Below are positions 18,403 through 27,088 of a DNA stretch of 64,000 nucleotides, piece after piece. Source of the stretch: Leifsonia shinshuensis (GTDB lineage: Bacteria; Actinomycetota; Actinomycetes; Actinomycetales; Microbacteriaceae); NCBI RefSeq assembly GCF_031456835.1, contig NZ_JAVDVK010000001.1, positions 496,001 to 560,000 on the forward strand, written 5' to 3'. Each line of letters opens with the position of its first letter. The stretch's first letter is position 1. The notes below the pieces were generated by a model, which saw only the letters and a list, made by a program, of their open reading frames with translations, did no database searches and had not been told where the DNA came from. The translations under genes and the position numbers were made by a program.

Positions 18403-18806
18403 TGCAACCGGGGCTCCTCGACACGTCGACGCTCATCCTGCTGGCGCGGGTGGCGGATCCGTCCGAGCTGCCCGACATCCCGTCGATCAGCGCGATCACC
18501 CTCGCCGAGCTCTCCGTGGGGCCGCTCGTGGCCGCCACGGAGAGCGAGCGGGCGGCCCGCCAGGCGCACCTGCAGCTCGCCGAGGCGGACTTCGACCCGA
18601 TCCCGTTCGACACCTCGGCGGCCCGAGCGTTCGCGCGGGTCGCCCAGTCCCTGCGGGAGGCCGGCCGCAAGCCGACCGCGCGGGCGTTCGACGCCCTCAT
18701 CGCCGCGACGGCCATCTCCCGCGATCTGCCGCTGCACACCTGCAATCCGGACGACTTCGCGGGCATCCCGGAGCTCGATCTGCGGCCCGTCACGGTCGCG
18801 CCATGA
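18402..18806 (+). CDS. PIN-domain (VapC-like) toxin
   Basis: 134 residues. The ATG overlaps the antitoxin TGA by one base; GTG codons at 18396 and 18399 are also in frame. PIN nucleases cut RNA, often tRNA. The acidic metal-binding residues are all there: LLDTSTLI (Asp), ITLAELSVG (Glu), AFDALIAATA (Asp) and NPDDF near the end. Paired with a Phd-type antitoxin rather than VapB, a common mix. Probably active. Confidence 0.9.
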   Translation: MQPGLLDTSTLILLARVADPSELPDIPSISAITLAELSVGPLVAATESERAARQAHLQLAEADFDPIPFDTSAARAFARVAQSLREAGRKPTARAFDALIAATAISRDLPLHTCNPDDFAGIPELDLRPVTVAP

Positions 18807-18860
18807 GAGCGCCGCACACACCCGCATGCGCCGAGCGCCATGCCCGTCACGGATAATGGG

Positions 18861-19634
18861 ATGGTGCCAGCAACCGATCCGCCCGTGAAGAAGCAGCGAT
18901 CCGAGAAGAGCCGTCCCTCGATCTTCTGGGTGCTGGCAGGCATCCTGCTCCCCATCGGCTACCTGCTGGCCCGGTTCAAGATCGTCGACGGCGAGAAGCT
19001 GCCGCGCACCGGAGCGTTCATCCTGACGCCCAACCACTACAGCGAGATCGACCCGGTGATGATGGGCATCGTCGCCTGGAAGCTGGGCAGACTCCCGCGC
19101 TTCTTGGCGAAGGAGAGCCTGTTCCGGGTCCCGGTCGTCGGCTGGTTCCTGCGCAGGTCCGGTCAGGTCCCGGTCGCGCGCGGCGGAAGCGCGCGGGGGT
19201 CGGCCCCGCTCGAGGCCGCCCAGAAGGTCGCGGACGAGGGCCGGATCGTCGTCATCTACCCCGAGGGCTCCCTGACCCGCGACCCCGACATGTGGCCGAT
19301 GCGCGGCAAGACCGGCGCGGCGCGGATGGCGTTCGAGCACGACATCCCGGTGATCCCGATCGCGCACTGGGGCACCCAGCAGGTGATGGCGCGCTACGCC
19401 AAGAAGATCAGCTGGTTCCCGCGTAAGACCATCGACGTCAAGGTGGGCGACCCGGTCGACCTGTCGGCCTTCCGCGGACGTCCGCTCGACAATGCGACGC
19501 TCACCGAGGCGACCGCCGTCATCATGGATGCGATCACCGCACTCCTCGAGGATCTGCGCGGCGAGAAGGCTCCCGCGGAGCGGTGGGACCCGTCCCAGCA
19601 CAACCAGAAGGAGACCGGCCGCTTCGATGGCTAA
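18861..19634 (+). CDS. plsC: 1-acyl-sn-glycerol-3-phosphate acyltransferase (PlsC family)
   Basis: 257 residues from ATG; a GATAAT -10 box at 18852-18857 would put the transcript start near the GTG at 18864, which is an equal candidate start. One membrane helix (~22-42), then the acyltransferase motifs NHYSEIDP (HX4D) and YPEGSLTRD, and VPVARGG between them. Makes phosphatidic acid from lysophosphatidic acid at the inner membrane. The gene overlaps gpsA, which makes glycerol-3-phosphate, so both serve phospholipid synthesis. Confidence 0.9.
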   Translation: MVPATDPPVKKQRSEKSRPSIFWVLAGILLPIGYLLARFKIVDGEKLPRTGAFILTPNHYSEIDPVMMGIVAWKLGRLPRFLAKESLFRVPVVGWFLRRSGQVPVARGGSARGSAPLEAAQKVADEGRIVVIYPEGSLTRDPDMWPMRGKTGAARMAFEHDIPVIPIAHWGTQQVMARYAKKISWFPRKTIDVKVGDPVDLSAFRGRPLDNATLTEATAVIMDAITALLEDLRGEKAPAERWDPSQHNQKETGRFDG

Positions 19635-20757
19635 GGCAGTGAAGGCTCCCGTCGCCCGTCCCCGCCGGATCGCCGTGCTCGGCGCCGGCAGCTGGGGGAC
19701 CACATTCGCGAAGATCCTCGCCGACGGCGGTTCCGACGTCGTGCTCTGGGCGCGCCGGCCGGAGCTCGCGCGCGAGATCAACGAGGTCAAGCGCAACAGC
19801 GACTACCTCGAGGGCATCAACCTGCCGCGCAACCTGCGGGCCACGTCCCGGCTGGGGGAGGCGATGCGCGACGCCGAACAGGTCTTCGTCTCCATCCCGA
19901 GCCAGACCCTCCGGTCGAATCTCGAGGCGATGATCCCGTTCCTCGGGCCCGAGACCGTCGTCGTCAGCCTGATGAAGGGCGTCGAGAAGGGCACCGGCCT
20001 GCGCATGAGCGAGGTCATCGCCCAGGGGCTCCCGATCGAGCAGGACCGGATCGCGGTCGCCTCGGGTCCCAACCTGGCGCTCGAGATCGCGCGCGAGCAG
20101 CCGACGGCGGCCGTCGTGTCCTCCTCGAGCCTCGAGACCGCACAAGCGGTCGCGATCTCCGCGACCAACCGGTACTTCCGCAGCTTCGTGAACACTGACG
20201 TCATCGGCACGGAGTTCGGCGGCGTCCTCAAGAACTTGATCGCGGTCGCGATCGGCATCGTCGACGGCGTGGGCTACGGTGAGAACACGAAGGCCTCGAT
20301 CATCACGCGCGGACTGGTCGAGATGACGGACTTCGCCGTCGCGTACGGCGCGAAGGCGGAGACGCTGTCGGGCCTCGCAGGCCTCGGCGACCTCATCGCG
20401 ACGTGCGAGTCCTCCCTCAGCCGCAACAACACCGCCGGGCGGCTCCTCGGGCAGGGCTACGGCTTCCACGACGTCGTGAAGCAGATGAACCAGACCGCGG
20501 AGGGGCTCGCCTCGGTGGCGCCTATCCTCACCCTCGCCGAGGCGCGGGGGGTCGAAATGCCGATCGTCCGTCAGGTCAGCCAGGTGCTCGCCGGTACGCT
20601 CGATCCGAAGGACATCGCACCGCATCTCACGACGGATTCGGACGAGCCGCAAGGCGAAAGGACATTGGATGACGGACAAGGTCGCGGTCGCGCTTCTCTT
20701 TGGGGGTCGCTCAAGCGAGCATTCGATCAGCTGCGCGACGGCGGCGGGCGTCCTTGA
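19627..20757 (+). CDS. gpsA: NAD(P)-dependent glycerol-3-phosphate dehydrogenase
   Basis: 376 residues, some 35-40 longer than usual. Reduces dihydroxyacetone phosphate to sn-glycerol-3-phosphate for phospholipids. Rossmann loop AVLGAGSWGTTFAKILA, then SLMKGVEKGTG, ASGPNLALEIA, LKNLIAVAIGIVDG (catalytic Lys) and GLAGLGDLIATCESSLSRN. Overlaps plsC by 8 bases. The odd feature is the 3' end: it runs 89 bases into ddl in another frame, adding a low-complexity tail (GERTLDDGQGRGRASLWG). Since ddl has a good start and ribosome binding site, the overlap seems real unless there is a sequencing error. Confidence 0.95.
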   Translation: MAKAVKAPVARPRRIAVLGAGSWGTTFAKILADGGSDVVLWARRPELAREINEVKRNSDYLEGINLPRNLRATSRLGEAMRDAEQVFVSIPSQTLRSNLEAMIPFLGPETVVVSLMKGVEKGTGLRMSEVIAQGLPIEQDRIAVASGPNLALEIAREQPTAAVVSSSSLETAQAVAISATNRYFRSFVNTDVIGTEFGGVLKNLIAVAIGIVDGVGYGENTKASIITRGLVEMTDFAVAYGAKAETLSGLAGLGDLIATCESSLSRNNTAGRLLGQGYGFHDVVKQMNQTAEGLASVAPILTLAEARGVEMPIVRQVSQVLAGTLDPKDIAPHLTTDSDEPQGERTLDDGQGRGRASLWGSLKRAFDQLRDGGGRP

Positions 20758-21766
20758 GGCGATCGACCGGGACCGCTACGACGTCATTCCGATCGGGATC
20801 ACGCACGACGGCGCCTTCACCCTCCAGCCGGACGACGCGGCGCGCTTCGCGCTGAACGCCGAGAAGCTGCCGGAGGTCGACGACAACGGCACGCGCATCC
20901 TCTGGCCGGACAGCGCATCCAGCCGGGCACTGTCGGTGGTGAACCCCGACGGCTCCCGCTCGTCGCTCGGCGACGTGGACATCGTCTTCCCGATCCTCCA
21001 CGGACCCTTCGGCGAGGACGGCACGCTTCAGGGCATGCTCGAGCTCGTCGGCCTGCCGTACGTCGGCAGCGGCGTGCTCGCCAGCGCGCTCGGGATGGAC
21101 AAGCACTTCACCAAGACCGTGCTCCAGCAGGCGGGCATCCCGGTCGCACCGTGGCGCACGGTCACCGCCTACGAGTGGGGTACCCGTCCGGACGAGGTGC
21201 GCGACGCCGTCCGCCCGCTCGGGCTCCCGGCGTTCGTGAAGCCGGCCCGAGCCGGTTCGAGCGTCGGGGTGACGAAGGTCTCCGACTGGTCCGAGCTGGA
21301 TGCGGCGATGGCGACCGCCCTCGCCGAGGACGACCGCGTGCTGATCGAGTCGATGGTGGCGGGTCGCGAGGTCGAGATCGCCGTCCTCGGCGGTCGTCCG
21401 GGGGAGCCCGCGCGAGCGTCCGTCGCCGGCGAGATCGTGCTCACCGGCCGCGACTTCTACGACTTCGCAGCCAAGTACCTCGACGCTCCGGGCATCGACC
21501 TGGTCTGCCCGGCGGACCTCACCGACGACCAGCTCGCGGAGATGCAGGACCTCGGCATCCGTGCGTTCGACGCGATCGGCGCCGAAGGGCTGTCCCGCGT
21601 CGACTTCTTCCTCACCGCGGACGGGTTCGTGGTCAACGAGATCAATACGATGCCGGGCTTCACGCCCATCTCGATGTTCCCGCGCTGCTGGCAGGAGTCG
21701 GGACTCAGCTACCCGGCGCTGATCGATGAGCTCATCCAGGTCGCACTGGCCCGCGCCGCCGCCTGA
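20669..21766 (+). CDS. ddl: D-alanine--D-alanine ligase
   Basis: 365 residues, normal length. ATG with AAAGGA six bases upstream, inside the end of gpsA. Joins two D-Ala for the peptidoglycan stem. FGGRSSEHSIS is the N-terminal signature, GPFGEDGTLQGMLELVGLPY the second, the ATP-grasp core follows and NEINTMPGFTPISMFPRCW closes the site. Same order gpsA-ddl-DUF3515-thiL occurs in mycobacteria. Confidence 0.97.
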   Translation: MTDKVAVALLFGGRSSEHSISCATAAGVLEAIDRDRYDVIPIGITHDGAFTLQPDDAARFALNAEKLPEVDDNGTRILWPDSASSRALSVVNPDGSRSSLGDVDIVFPILHGPFGEDGTLQGMLELVGLPYVGSGVLASALGMDKHFTKTVLQQAGIPVAPWRTVTAYEWGTRPDEVRDAVRPLGLPAFVKPARAGSSVGVTKVSDWSELDAAMATALAEDDRVLIESMVAGREVEIAVLGGRPGEPARASVAGEIVLTGRDFYDFAAKYLDAPGIDLVCPADLTDDQLAEMQDLGIRAFDAIGAEGLSRVDFFLTADGFVVNEINTMPGFTPISMFPRCWQESGLSYPALIDELIQVALARAAA

Positions 21767-21811
21767 CACCTCTCGGAGAATCCGGGCGCTGTCGGCGCGC
21801 CGGTGCGGCGA

Positions 21812-22333
21812 TCAGGGGGCTGTCGTCGCGGTCGGAGCGGGCGTCGGGGTCGAGCCCGGGTCCGTGTCGAGCGTGGAGAGGCACTTCTGGGTCTGCTTGA
21901 CTGTGGAGATCGCGCTGGCGAACTCGGGCAGCACCGACGAGTCGGAAACGCCGGAGACGTGGTCGATGATGACCTCGGTCGCCGGGGTGCGCCCGAACGT
22001 CTGGTAGACGATCGTCTTGGCCGCTGGGTCGGTCATCAGCACCCAGTCGACGCCGTTGACGTTGACGCAGGGCTTCGTCGTCGGTCCGATCGGCGGAACG
22101 CCGCAGCGCAGGATCACGACGGCCGGGTCGCCCCACGCGCCGGTCGCCTGGGCGTCCGTCTCGCGCGCCGGCTCGTCCGCGACCGTGTCGGGGAGGCGGA
22201 CGCTGATCTCCGCGCAGCCGGGCGCATTGCTGTCGGCGGCCGGGTCGAGGGAGACGGTCGGCGTGCAGCCGGCGAGGAGGAGTGCCGCTCCGGCGAGCAG
22301 CAGGGCCGGGAGGGCGCGGCGACGGGAGTTCAT
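21812..22333 (-). CDS. DUF3515 lipoprotein
   Basis: 173 residues. Signal peptide with lipobox (LLLAGC, Cys ~22), so it is lipid-anchored outside the membrane. Mature part has four Cys and conserved-looking CAEISVRLPDTVAD, WGDPAVVILRCGV and VNGVDW motifs of DUF3515, followed by a Thr/Pro-rich tail. Function unknown. Homologues sit between ddl and thiL in many Actinobacteria, but here the gene is on the opposite strand. A TAGCCT -10 box lies seven bases before the ATG. Confidence 0.85.
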   Translation of the reverse strand: MNSRRRALPALLLAGAALLLAGCTPTVSLDPAADSNAPGCAEISVRLPDTVADEPARETDAQATGAWGDPAVVILRCGVPPIGPTTKPCVNVNGVDWVLMTDPAAKTIVYQTFGRTPATEVIIDHVSGVSDSSVLPEFASAISTVKQTQKCLSTLDTDPGSTPTPAPTATTAP

Positions 22334-22340
22334 CGGTTTC

Positions 22341-22350
22341 AGGCTACCGT
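22341..22350. promoter_or_regulatory. Overlapping divergent -10 boxes for DUF3515 gene and thiL
   Basis: On the minus strand TAGCCT (22346-22341) precedes the lipoprotein ATG by seven bases; on the plus strand TACCGT (22345-22350) precedes the thiL ATG by eight. The two overlap by two bases in a 25-base gap, so polymerase can hardly use both at once. Confidence 0.45.
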
Positions 22351-22358
22351 TTCAGATC

Positions 22359-23360
22359 ATGGGAATCTCTGGGAGCGACGCGTCCGCCATCACGCTCGGT
22401 CAGGCGTCCGAGCGGGAGGCGCTGCGGCGCATCTTCCCGCGGCTCCCACAGTCGTCGGCGACCCTGGTGGGCCCCGGTGACGACGCCGCCGTGCTCGCCG
22501 CACCGGACGGCCGCTTCGTCGTGACCACCGACATGATGGTCCACGGACCGGACTTCCGTCTCGCCTGGTCCGGACCGGTCGACCTGGGCTGGAAGGCCGC
22601 CGCGACCAACTTGTCGGATGTGGCCGCCATGGGCGCCGTGCCGACGGCGCTCGTCGTCGCGATCGCCGCGCCTCCCGAGACCCCGGTGGCGTGGCTGGAG
22701 GGCGTGGCGGATGGCTTCCGCGAGGCCTGCGCCGAGCTCGCCCCGGGCTGCGGAGTCGTCGGCGGGGACCTGTCCGTCTCCGCCACGCTGACCTTCGCGG
22801 TGACCGCTTTCGGCGACCTGGAGGGCCGGACGCCGGTGCTGCGCAGCGGTGCGCGGCCGGGCGACATCGTCGCGGTGTCCGGCGCTCTCGGGCAGGCGGC
22901 GGCCGGTCTGCGAGTCCTCTTCGCGGAGGCGGTGCATGCGTCGGGCGAGCCGGACGCGGACCGCTTCGCCTCCGTCGCGGCCGCGCATCCGGACACCGTC
23001 GGCGCGCAACTCCGCCCGCGGCCGCCCATCGCGGACGGGCCGCGCGCCGCCGCCTCCGGCGCGACGGCGATGCTCGACCTGAGCGACGGCCTCGCGCTCG
23101 ACGCGCGCCGCGTCGCGGAGGCGAGCGGGGTCGCGATCGACCTCGACACGTCGACCCTCGGCCCGGATGCCGCCACGGCCCTCCGCGGCGGCGAGGATCA
23201 CGGGCTCTTCGCTGCCTTCCCGCCCGGCACGGAACTCCCGGGCGGATTCCGCCGCGTCGGCGTCGTGCGCGAGGGCCAGGGCCTGCTGGTGGACGGTGTC
23301 CCGTTCGGCGAACGCGGGGGATGGGACCCGTACCTGGAGTGGGACGGCGGTCAGGGCTGA
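22359..23360 (+). CDS. thiL: Thiamine-monophosphate kinase
   Basis: 333 residues, normal length. Phosphorylates thiamine monophosphate to thiamine diphosphate, the last step of cofactor synthesis. AIR-synthase fold with GPGDDAAVL, TTDMMVHGPDF, NLSDVAAMGAVPTALVVA, GGDLS and MLDLSDGLALDARRVAEASG, which bind Mg-ATP and thiamine phosphate. ATG follows a TACCGT box by eight bases. Its end overlaps the converging rsmD by 10 bases. Confidence 0.95.
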   Translation: MGISGSDASAITLGQASEREALRRIFPRLPQSSATLVGPGDDAAVLAAPDGRFVVTTDMMVHGPDFRLAWSGPVDLGWKAAATNLSDVAAMGAVPTALVVAIAAPPETPVAWLEGVADGFREACAELAPGCGVVGGDLSVSATLTFAVTAFGDLEGRTPVLRSGARPGDIVAVSGALGQAAAGLRVLFAEAVHASGEPDADRFASVAAAHPDTVGAQLRPRPPIADGPRAAASGATAMLDLSDGLALDARRVAEASGVAIDLDTSTLGPDAATALRGGEDHGLFAAFPPGTELPGGFRRVGVVREGQGLLVDGVPFGERGGWDPYLEWDGGQG

Positions 23361-23935
23361 CCCGGCGTCACCCAGAAGATCGCGGTCTCGCCGTAGTCCT
23401 TGCGGCGTTCGAGCACGAGGCCGTCGGGGAGTGACGGCTCGGGCCCGCGGGCGCTGCGCTCGACGCACACCACGGCGTCCTCCGACAGCAGCGGTTGCAG
23501 CGCGGTCAATACGGCCGCCAGCTCCTCCTCGCCGACCTCGTACGGCGGGTCGATGAACACGACGTCGAACGGCCCGCTCGCCTGCCCGAGGTACGACTGT
23601 ACGGAGGCGGCGCGCACGTCGATCGACGGCGGGGGCCCGTGGTGCCGGCTCGAGCGGGCGGCAGCGGTCAGCGCGGCCGCGTTGCGCCGGCACACCTGCG
23701 CCGCCGCGGGGCTCCGCTCCACGAGCACGATCGAGGTCGCGCCCCGGCTCGCCGCCTCGAGGCCCAGGGCTCCCGAGCCCGCGTACAGGTCGAGCACCCG
23801 CGCCTCGTGGAGAGCATCCCGCGCCTCCAGGGCCGAGAACACGGCCTCCCGCACGCGGTCGGAGGTCGGGCGCGTCCCGCTCTTCGGCACCTGCAGGGTG
23901 AGCGATCCGGCGAAACCGGAGACGATTCGGGTCAT
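23351..23935 (-). CDS. rsmD: 16S rRNA (guanine(966)-N(2))-methyltransferase
   Basis: 194 residues, normal length. Methylates G966 of 16S rRNA. N-terminal RIVSGFAGSLTLQVPKSGTRPTSDRVREA is typical, DLYAGSGALGLEAASRGA is the SAM site and DPPYEVG the catalytic NPPY-type motif. Start at ATG with GGGGGG close upstream and a TAGGCT box nine bases away. Converges on thiL with a short overlap. Confidence 0.95.
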   Translation of the reverse strand: MTRIVSGFAGSLTLQVPKSGTRPTSDRVREAVFSALEARDALHEARVLDLYAGSGALGLEAASRGATSIVLVERSPAAAQVCRRNAAALTAAARSSRHHGPPPSIDVRAASVQSYLGQASGPFDVVFIDPPYEVGEEELAAVLTALQPLLSEDAVVCVERSARGPEPSLPDGLVLERRKDYGETAIFWVTPGQP

Positions 23936-23978
23936 AGCCCCCCGAGCCTAGCGTCGCGGAGGATGCACCCGCCAAGAT

Positions 23979-24821
23979 ATGAGAATGGAGGAACGCCTGG
24001 AGCAGGCAGAGCTCGACCGCCTGTGGCTCCCCGGTGACCCGATCGCCTCCGAAGAACGCCTGGCCGACGCCGTCGCCCGTTCGGACCGGTCGGAGGTCGT
24101 CCGCGCAGAGCTGGAGACGCAGCGAGCGCGCGCCCTCGGTCTGCAGGGGCGCATCGAGGAGGGCGAGGCGCTTCTCGACTCGCTGGAGCCGGCCTCCGGA
24201 GTCCTGGAGGTGCGCGTGCTCCTCGAGCGGGGCCGCCTCCGCCTCGCCGCCGACCGGCTGGAGGAGGCGGTGCCGCTGCTGGAGGCGGCCCTGCGCGCTG
24301 CCCGCCGTGACGGCGACACCGGCCTCGCGCTGGAGACCGCGCTGACCCTCGCCGAGGCGGACGCCCCGCGGTCCGAGCAGTGGGTCGAGGAGGGGCTCGC
24401 CGATCTCGCCGGGACGGGCGATCCGCGGCTGCTGCGCTTCGGCGCCGTGCTGTTCGATCTGCGCGGCTGGGCGCGGTTCGCCGACGGCGACGCGGCGGCC
24501 GCGCTGGTGTCCTTCGAGGATGCGGTGCGCGCCGCCGAGCTCTACGGCACGCCCGACCAGCGCTTCGCCGCGCAGTGGGCGGTGGGCAGAGCCTTGCGGG
24601 CGCTGGGACGGACGACCGAAGCGCTGGCCGTCCAGCGACGGCTCCAGGAGGAGCGACCGGACGCACGGGCCGTCGCCGCCGAGCTGGCTGAACTCGAGCG
24701 GTCGACCGAGCAGCGACCCACCGGCACGGATCCCTCCACAGGGTCCGGCGGGCGTCCCTTTCCCACCGCACCGCAGACCGACGGCGCAGTGCCGGGGGAG
24801 ACGCATACGATCGAGTCATGA
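23979..24821 (+). CDS. TPR-repeat protein
   Basis: 280 residues, no signal peptide or membrane segment, so cytoplasmic. Alternating helices rich in Ala, Leu, Glu and Arg with TPR spacing, e.g. VLLERGRLRLAADRLEEAVP and GRALRALGRTTEALAVQRRL, cover residues ~45-245; the last ~35 residues are disordered (Thr, Pro, Gly). Start is ATG without a good ribosome binding site; the ATG at 23985 is an alternative. Overlaps recG by 4 bases. Probably a scaffold; partner unknown. Confidence 0.75.
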   Translation: MRMEERLEQAELDRLWLPGDPIASEERLADAVARSDRSEVVRAELETQRARALGLQGRIEEGEALLDSLEPASGVLEVRVLLERGRLRLAADRLEEAVPLLEAALRAARRDGDTGLALETALTLAEADAPRSEQWVEEGLADLAGTGDPRLLRFGAVLFDLRGWARFADGDAAAALVSFEDAVRAAELYGTPDQRFAAQWAVGRALRALGRTTEALAVQRRLQEERPDARAVAAELAELERSTEQRPTGTDPSTGSGGRPFPTAPQTDGAVPGETHTIES

Positions 24822-27046
24822 CCTCCGCCTCCGCCCCGGCCGGCTCCGGAGTCGACGCCGGCGCCGTCGGCCTCGACTCGCGGCTGAGCGGCGTGCTCGG
24901 GGGCCGCACCGCATCCGCGTTCGAGAAAGCGTTCGGGATGCGCACGGTCGCCGACCTGCTCAGCCACTACCCCCGCCGCTACGCGAAGCGCGGCGAGCTC
25001 ACCGCCCTCGCCAACCTGCCGCTTGACGAGAACGTCACGATCATCGCCGAGGTGCTGCGGGTGCAGGAGCGGCCCATGCGCGCCCGGCGGGGAAGCATCC
25101 TCGAGGTCAAGATCTCCGACGGCGAGGGGATCCTGACCCTCACCTTCTTCAACCAGGCGTGGCGGTCGCGCGAGCTGACGCCGGGCGTCCGGGGCATCTT
25201 CGCCGGCAAGGTGTCGGCGTACCGCGGAGCGCTCCAGCTCGCGCATCCCGACTACGAGCTCTTCGAACCGGACGCGGAGAACGCGGTGGTCCCGGGGAGC
25301 GCCGCGGCGAAGGACTGGGCGATGACCCCGATCCCGATCTACCCCGCGACCGGCACCGTCGCGAGCTGGCAGGTGCAGAAGGCGGTCGGGCTGGCGCTCG
25401 ACGCGCTGGGTGACGTGCCCGACCCCGTCCCCGACTCCGTAGTCGTGGAGCGCGGGCTCGTGCCGTTCCGCGACGCGTTGGAGGGCATCCACCGGCCGCA
25501 GAAGGATGCGCAGTGGCAGCGCGCCCGGGACACGCTGCGGTTCCAGGAGGCGTTCGTGCTGCAGGCCGCGCTCCTGCAGCAGCGCGCGGCGACGCGCGAG
25601 GTGGCGGCCACCCCGCGGAAGGCGGTGCCCGGCGGCCTGCTCGAACGGTTCGACGCGGCGCTGCCCTTCGCCCTCACGGGTGACCAGGACGTCGTGGGCG
25701 GCGAGATCGAGCGCGACCTGGCCGGCACGGCGGCGATGCACCGGCTGGTGCAGGGCGAGGTCGGGTCCGGCAAGACGCTGGTCGCGCTCCGTGCCATGCT
25801 CGCGGTCGCCGACTCCGGCGGTCAGTCCGCCCTGCTCGCCCCGACCGAGGTGCTGGCGGCGCAGCACCTGCGCTCCATCGCCGCCATGCTCGGTCCCGAT
25901 CTCTCCGCCCAGCTGATGCCGACCCTGCTGACGGGTCAGCTGTCCGCCGCCGAGCGCAAGCGCGCCCTGCTGCGCACGGTGTCCGGCCAGGCGCGCATCG
26001 TGGTCGGCACGCACGCGCTGCTCGGGGACGCGGTCACGTTCTTCGACCTCGGTCTGGTCGTCGTCGACGAGCAGCACCGCTTCGGCGTGGAGCAGCGGGA
26101 GGCGCTGCGGGCGAAGGGCGGCACTCCGCCGCACGTCCTCGTGCTCACCGCCACGCCCATCCCGCGCACGGTCGCCATGACCGTCTTCGGCGACCTGGAC
26201 GTGTCGACCATCGCACAGCTCCCCGCCGGACGGCAGGGGATCGAGAGCTTCGTCGTCCCGCTCGCCGACCGCCCGGGCTGGGAGCGCCGGATCTGGGAGC
26301 GGGCCTCCGAGGAGATCGGGAAGGGCCGCCAGGTCTTCGTCGTCTGCCCGGCCATCTCGGGCAAGGATGCGGAGGACGACGGCGAGGAGCCGGAGCCCGA
26401 CGAGGAGCAGCCCGACGGCGCACCGCCGCGGCCCACCGCGAACGTGGAGGCGGTCGCCGCGCAGGTGCGCGCCGATCCGCTGTTCGGGGACGCGCGCATC
26501 GGCGTGCTGCACGGCCGGCTGCCCTCCGAGAACAAGGACGAGGTGATGCGCGCCTTCGCGGCCGGCGACATCGACCTGCTCATCGCTACCACGGTCATCG
26601 AGGTCGGCGTGAACGTGCCCAACGCCTCCGCCATGGTGGTGCTCGACGCCGACCGGTTCGGCGTCTCCCAGCTGCACCAGCTGCGCGGCCGGGTGGGCCG
26701 GGGTGACATCCCCGGACTGTGCCTGCTGGTGACCGCCGCCGAGCAGGGCTCCCTCGCCCGGGAACGCGTGGAGGCGGTCGCCGCGACCCTGGACGGGTTC
26801 GAGCTGGCGAACGTCGACCTGGAACTGCGTCGCGAGGGGGATGTGCTCGGCAGCCGCCAGTCGGGCGGCCGGTCGTCGCTGCGCCTGCTGCGCGTGGCCT
26901 CCGACGGCGAACTGATCGCGGAGGCGCGGGTCGCGGCTGAGGAGACACTGGAGTCCGACCCGGGGCTCGCCGAGCATCCCGCGCTGCGCGCCGCGCTCGC
27001 CCGCCGGCTGGACGAGAGCGAGCGGGCCTTCCTCGGCAAGTCCTGA
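24818..27046 (+). CDS. recG: ATP-dependent DNA helicase RecG
   Basis: 742 residues. Remodels stalled replication forks and Holliday junctions. The N-terminal wedge (OB) domain includes LLSHYPRRYAKRG; the helicase core has GEVGSGKT (Walker A), VVDEQHRFGVEQR (DExH box), LTATPIPRT, and HQLRGRVGRGD (motif VI), and the end carries LRREGDVLGSRQSG. An acidic insert (EDDGEEPEPDEEQPDGA) in the second helicase lobe is common in Actinobacteria. Starts in a 4-base overlap with the TPR gene. Confidence 0.97.
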   Translation: MTSASAPAGSGVDAGAVGLDSRLSGVLGGRTASAFEKAFGMRTVADLLSHYPRRYAKRGELTALANLPLDENVTIIAEVLRVQERPMRARRGSILEVKISDGEGILTLTFFNQAWRSRELTPGVRGIFAGKVSAYRGALQLAHPDYELFEPDAENAVVPGSAAAKDWAMTPIPIYPATGTVASWQVQKAVGLALDALGDVPDPVPDSVVVERGLVPFRDALEGIHRPQKDAQWQRARDTLRFQEAFVLQAALLQQRAATREVAATPRKAVPGGLLERFDAALPFALTGDQDVVGGEIERDLAGTAAMHRLVQGEVGSGKTLVALRAMLAVADSGGQSALLAPTEVLAAQHLRSIAAMLGPDLSAQLMPTLLTGQLSAAERKRALLRTVSGQARIVVGTHALLGDAVTFFDLGLVVVDEQHRFGVEQREALRAKGGTPPHVLVLTATPIPRTVAMTVFGDLDVSTIAQLPAGRQGIESFVVPLADRPGWERRIWERASEEIGKGRQVFVVCPAISGKDAEDDGEEPEPDEEQPDGAPPRPTANVEAVAAQVRADPLFGDARIGVLHGRLPSENKDEVMRAFAAGDIDLLIATTVIEVGVNVPNASAMVVLDADRFGVSQLHQLRGRVGRGDIPGLCLLVTAAEQGSLARERVEAVAATLDGFELANVDLELRREGDVLGSRQSGGRSSLRLLRVASDGELIAEARVAAEETLESDPGLAEHPALRAALARRLDESERAFLGKS

Positions 27047-27058
27047 CCGCTCGGCGCG

Positions 27059-27088
27059 GTCGCCGGGTCAGCACGTCGCCGGGTCAGC
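27059..27088. repeat. Short tandem duplication at the recG / membrane-gene junction
   Basis: GTCGCCGGGTCAGC occurs at 27059-27072 and again at 27075-27088 (16-base period). The second copy includes the stop of the converging membrane-protein gene. Confidence 0.7.

Noticed and set aside
20669..20757. gpsA as a frameshifted pseudogene
   Set aside because: All catalytic motifs are intact; only the tail is unusual.
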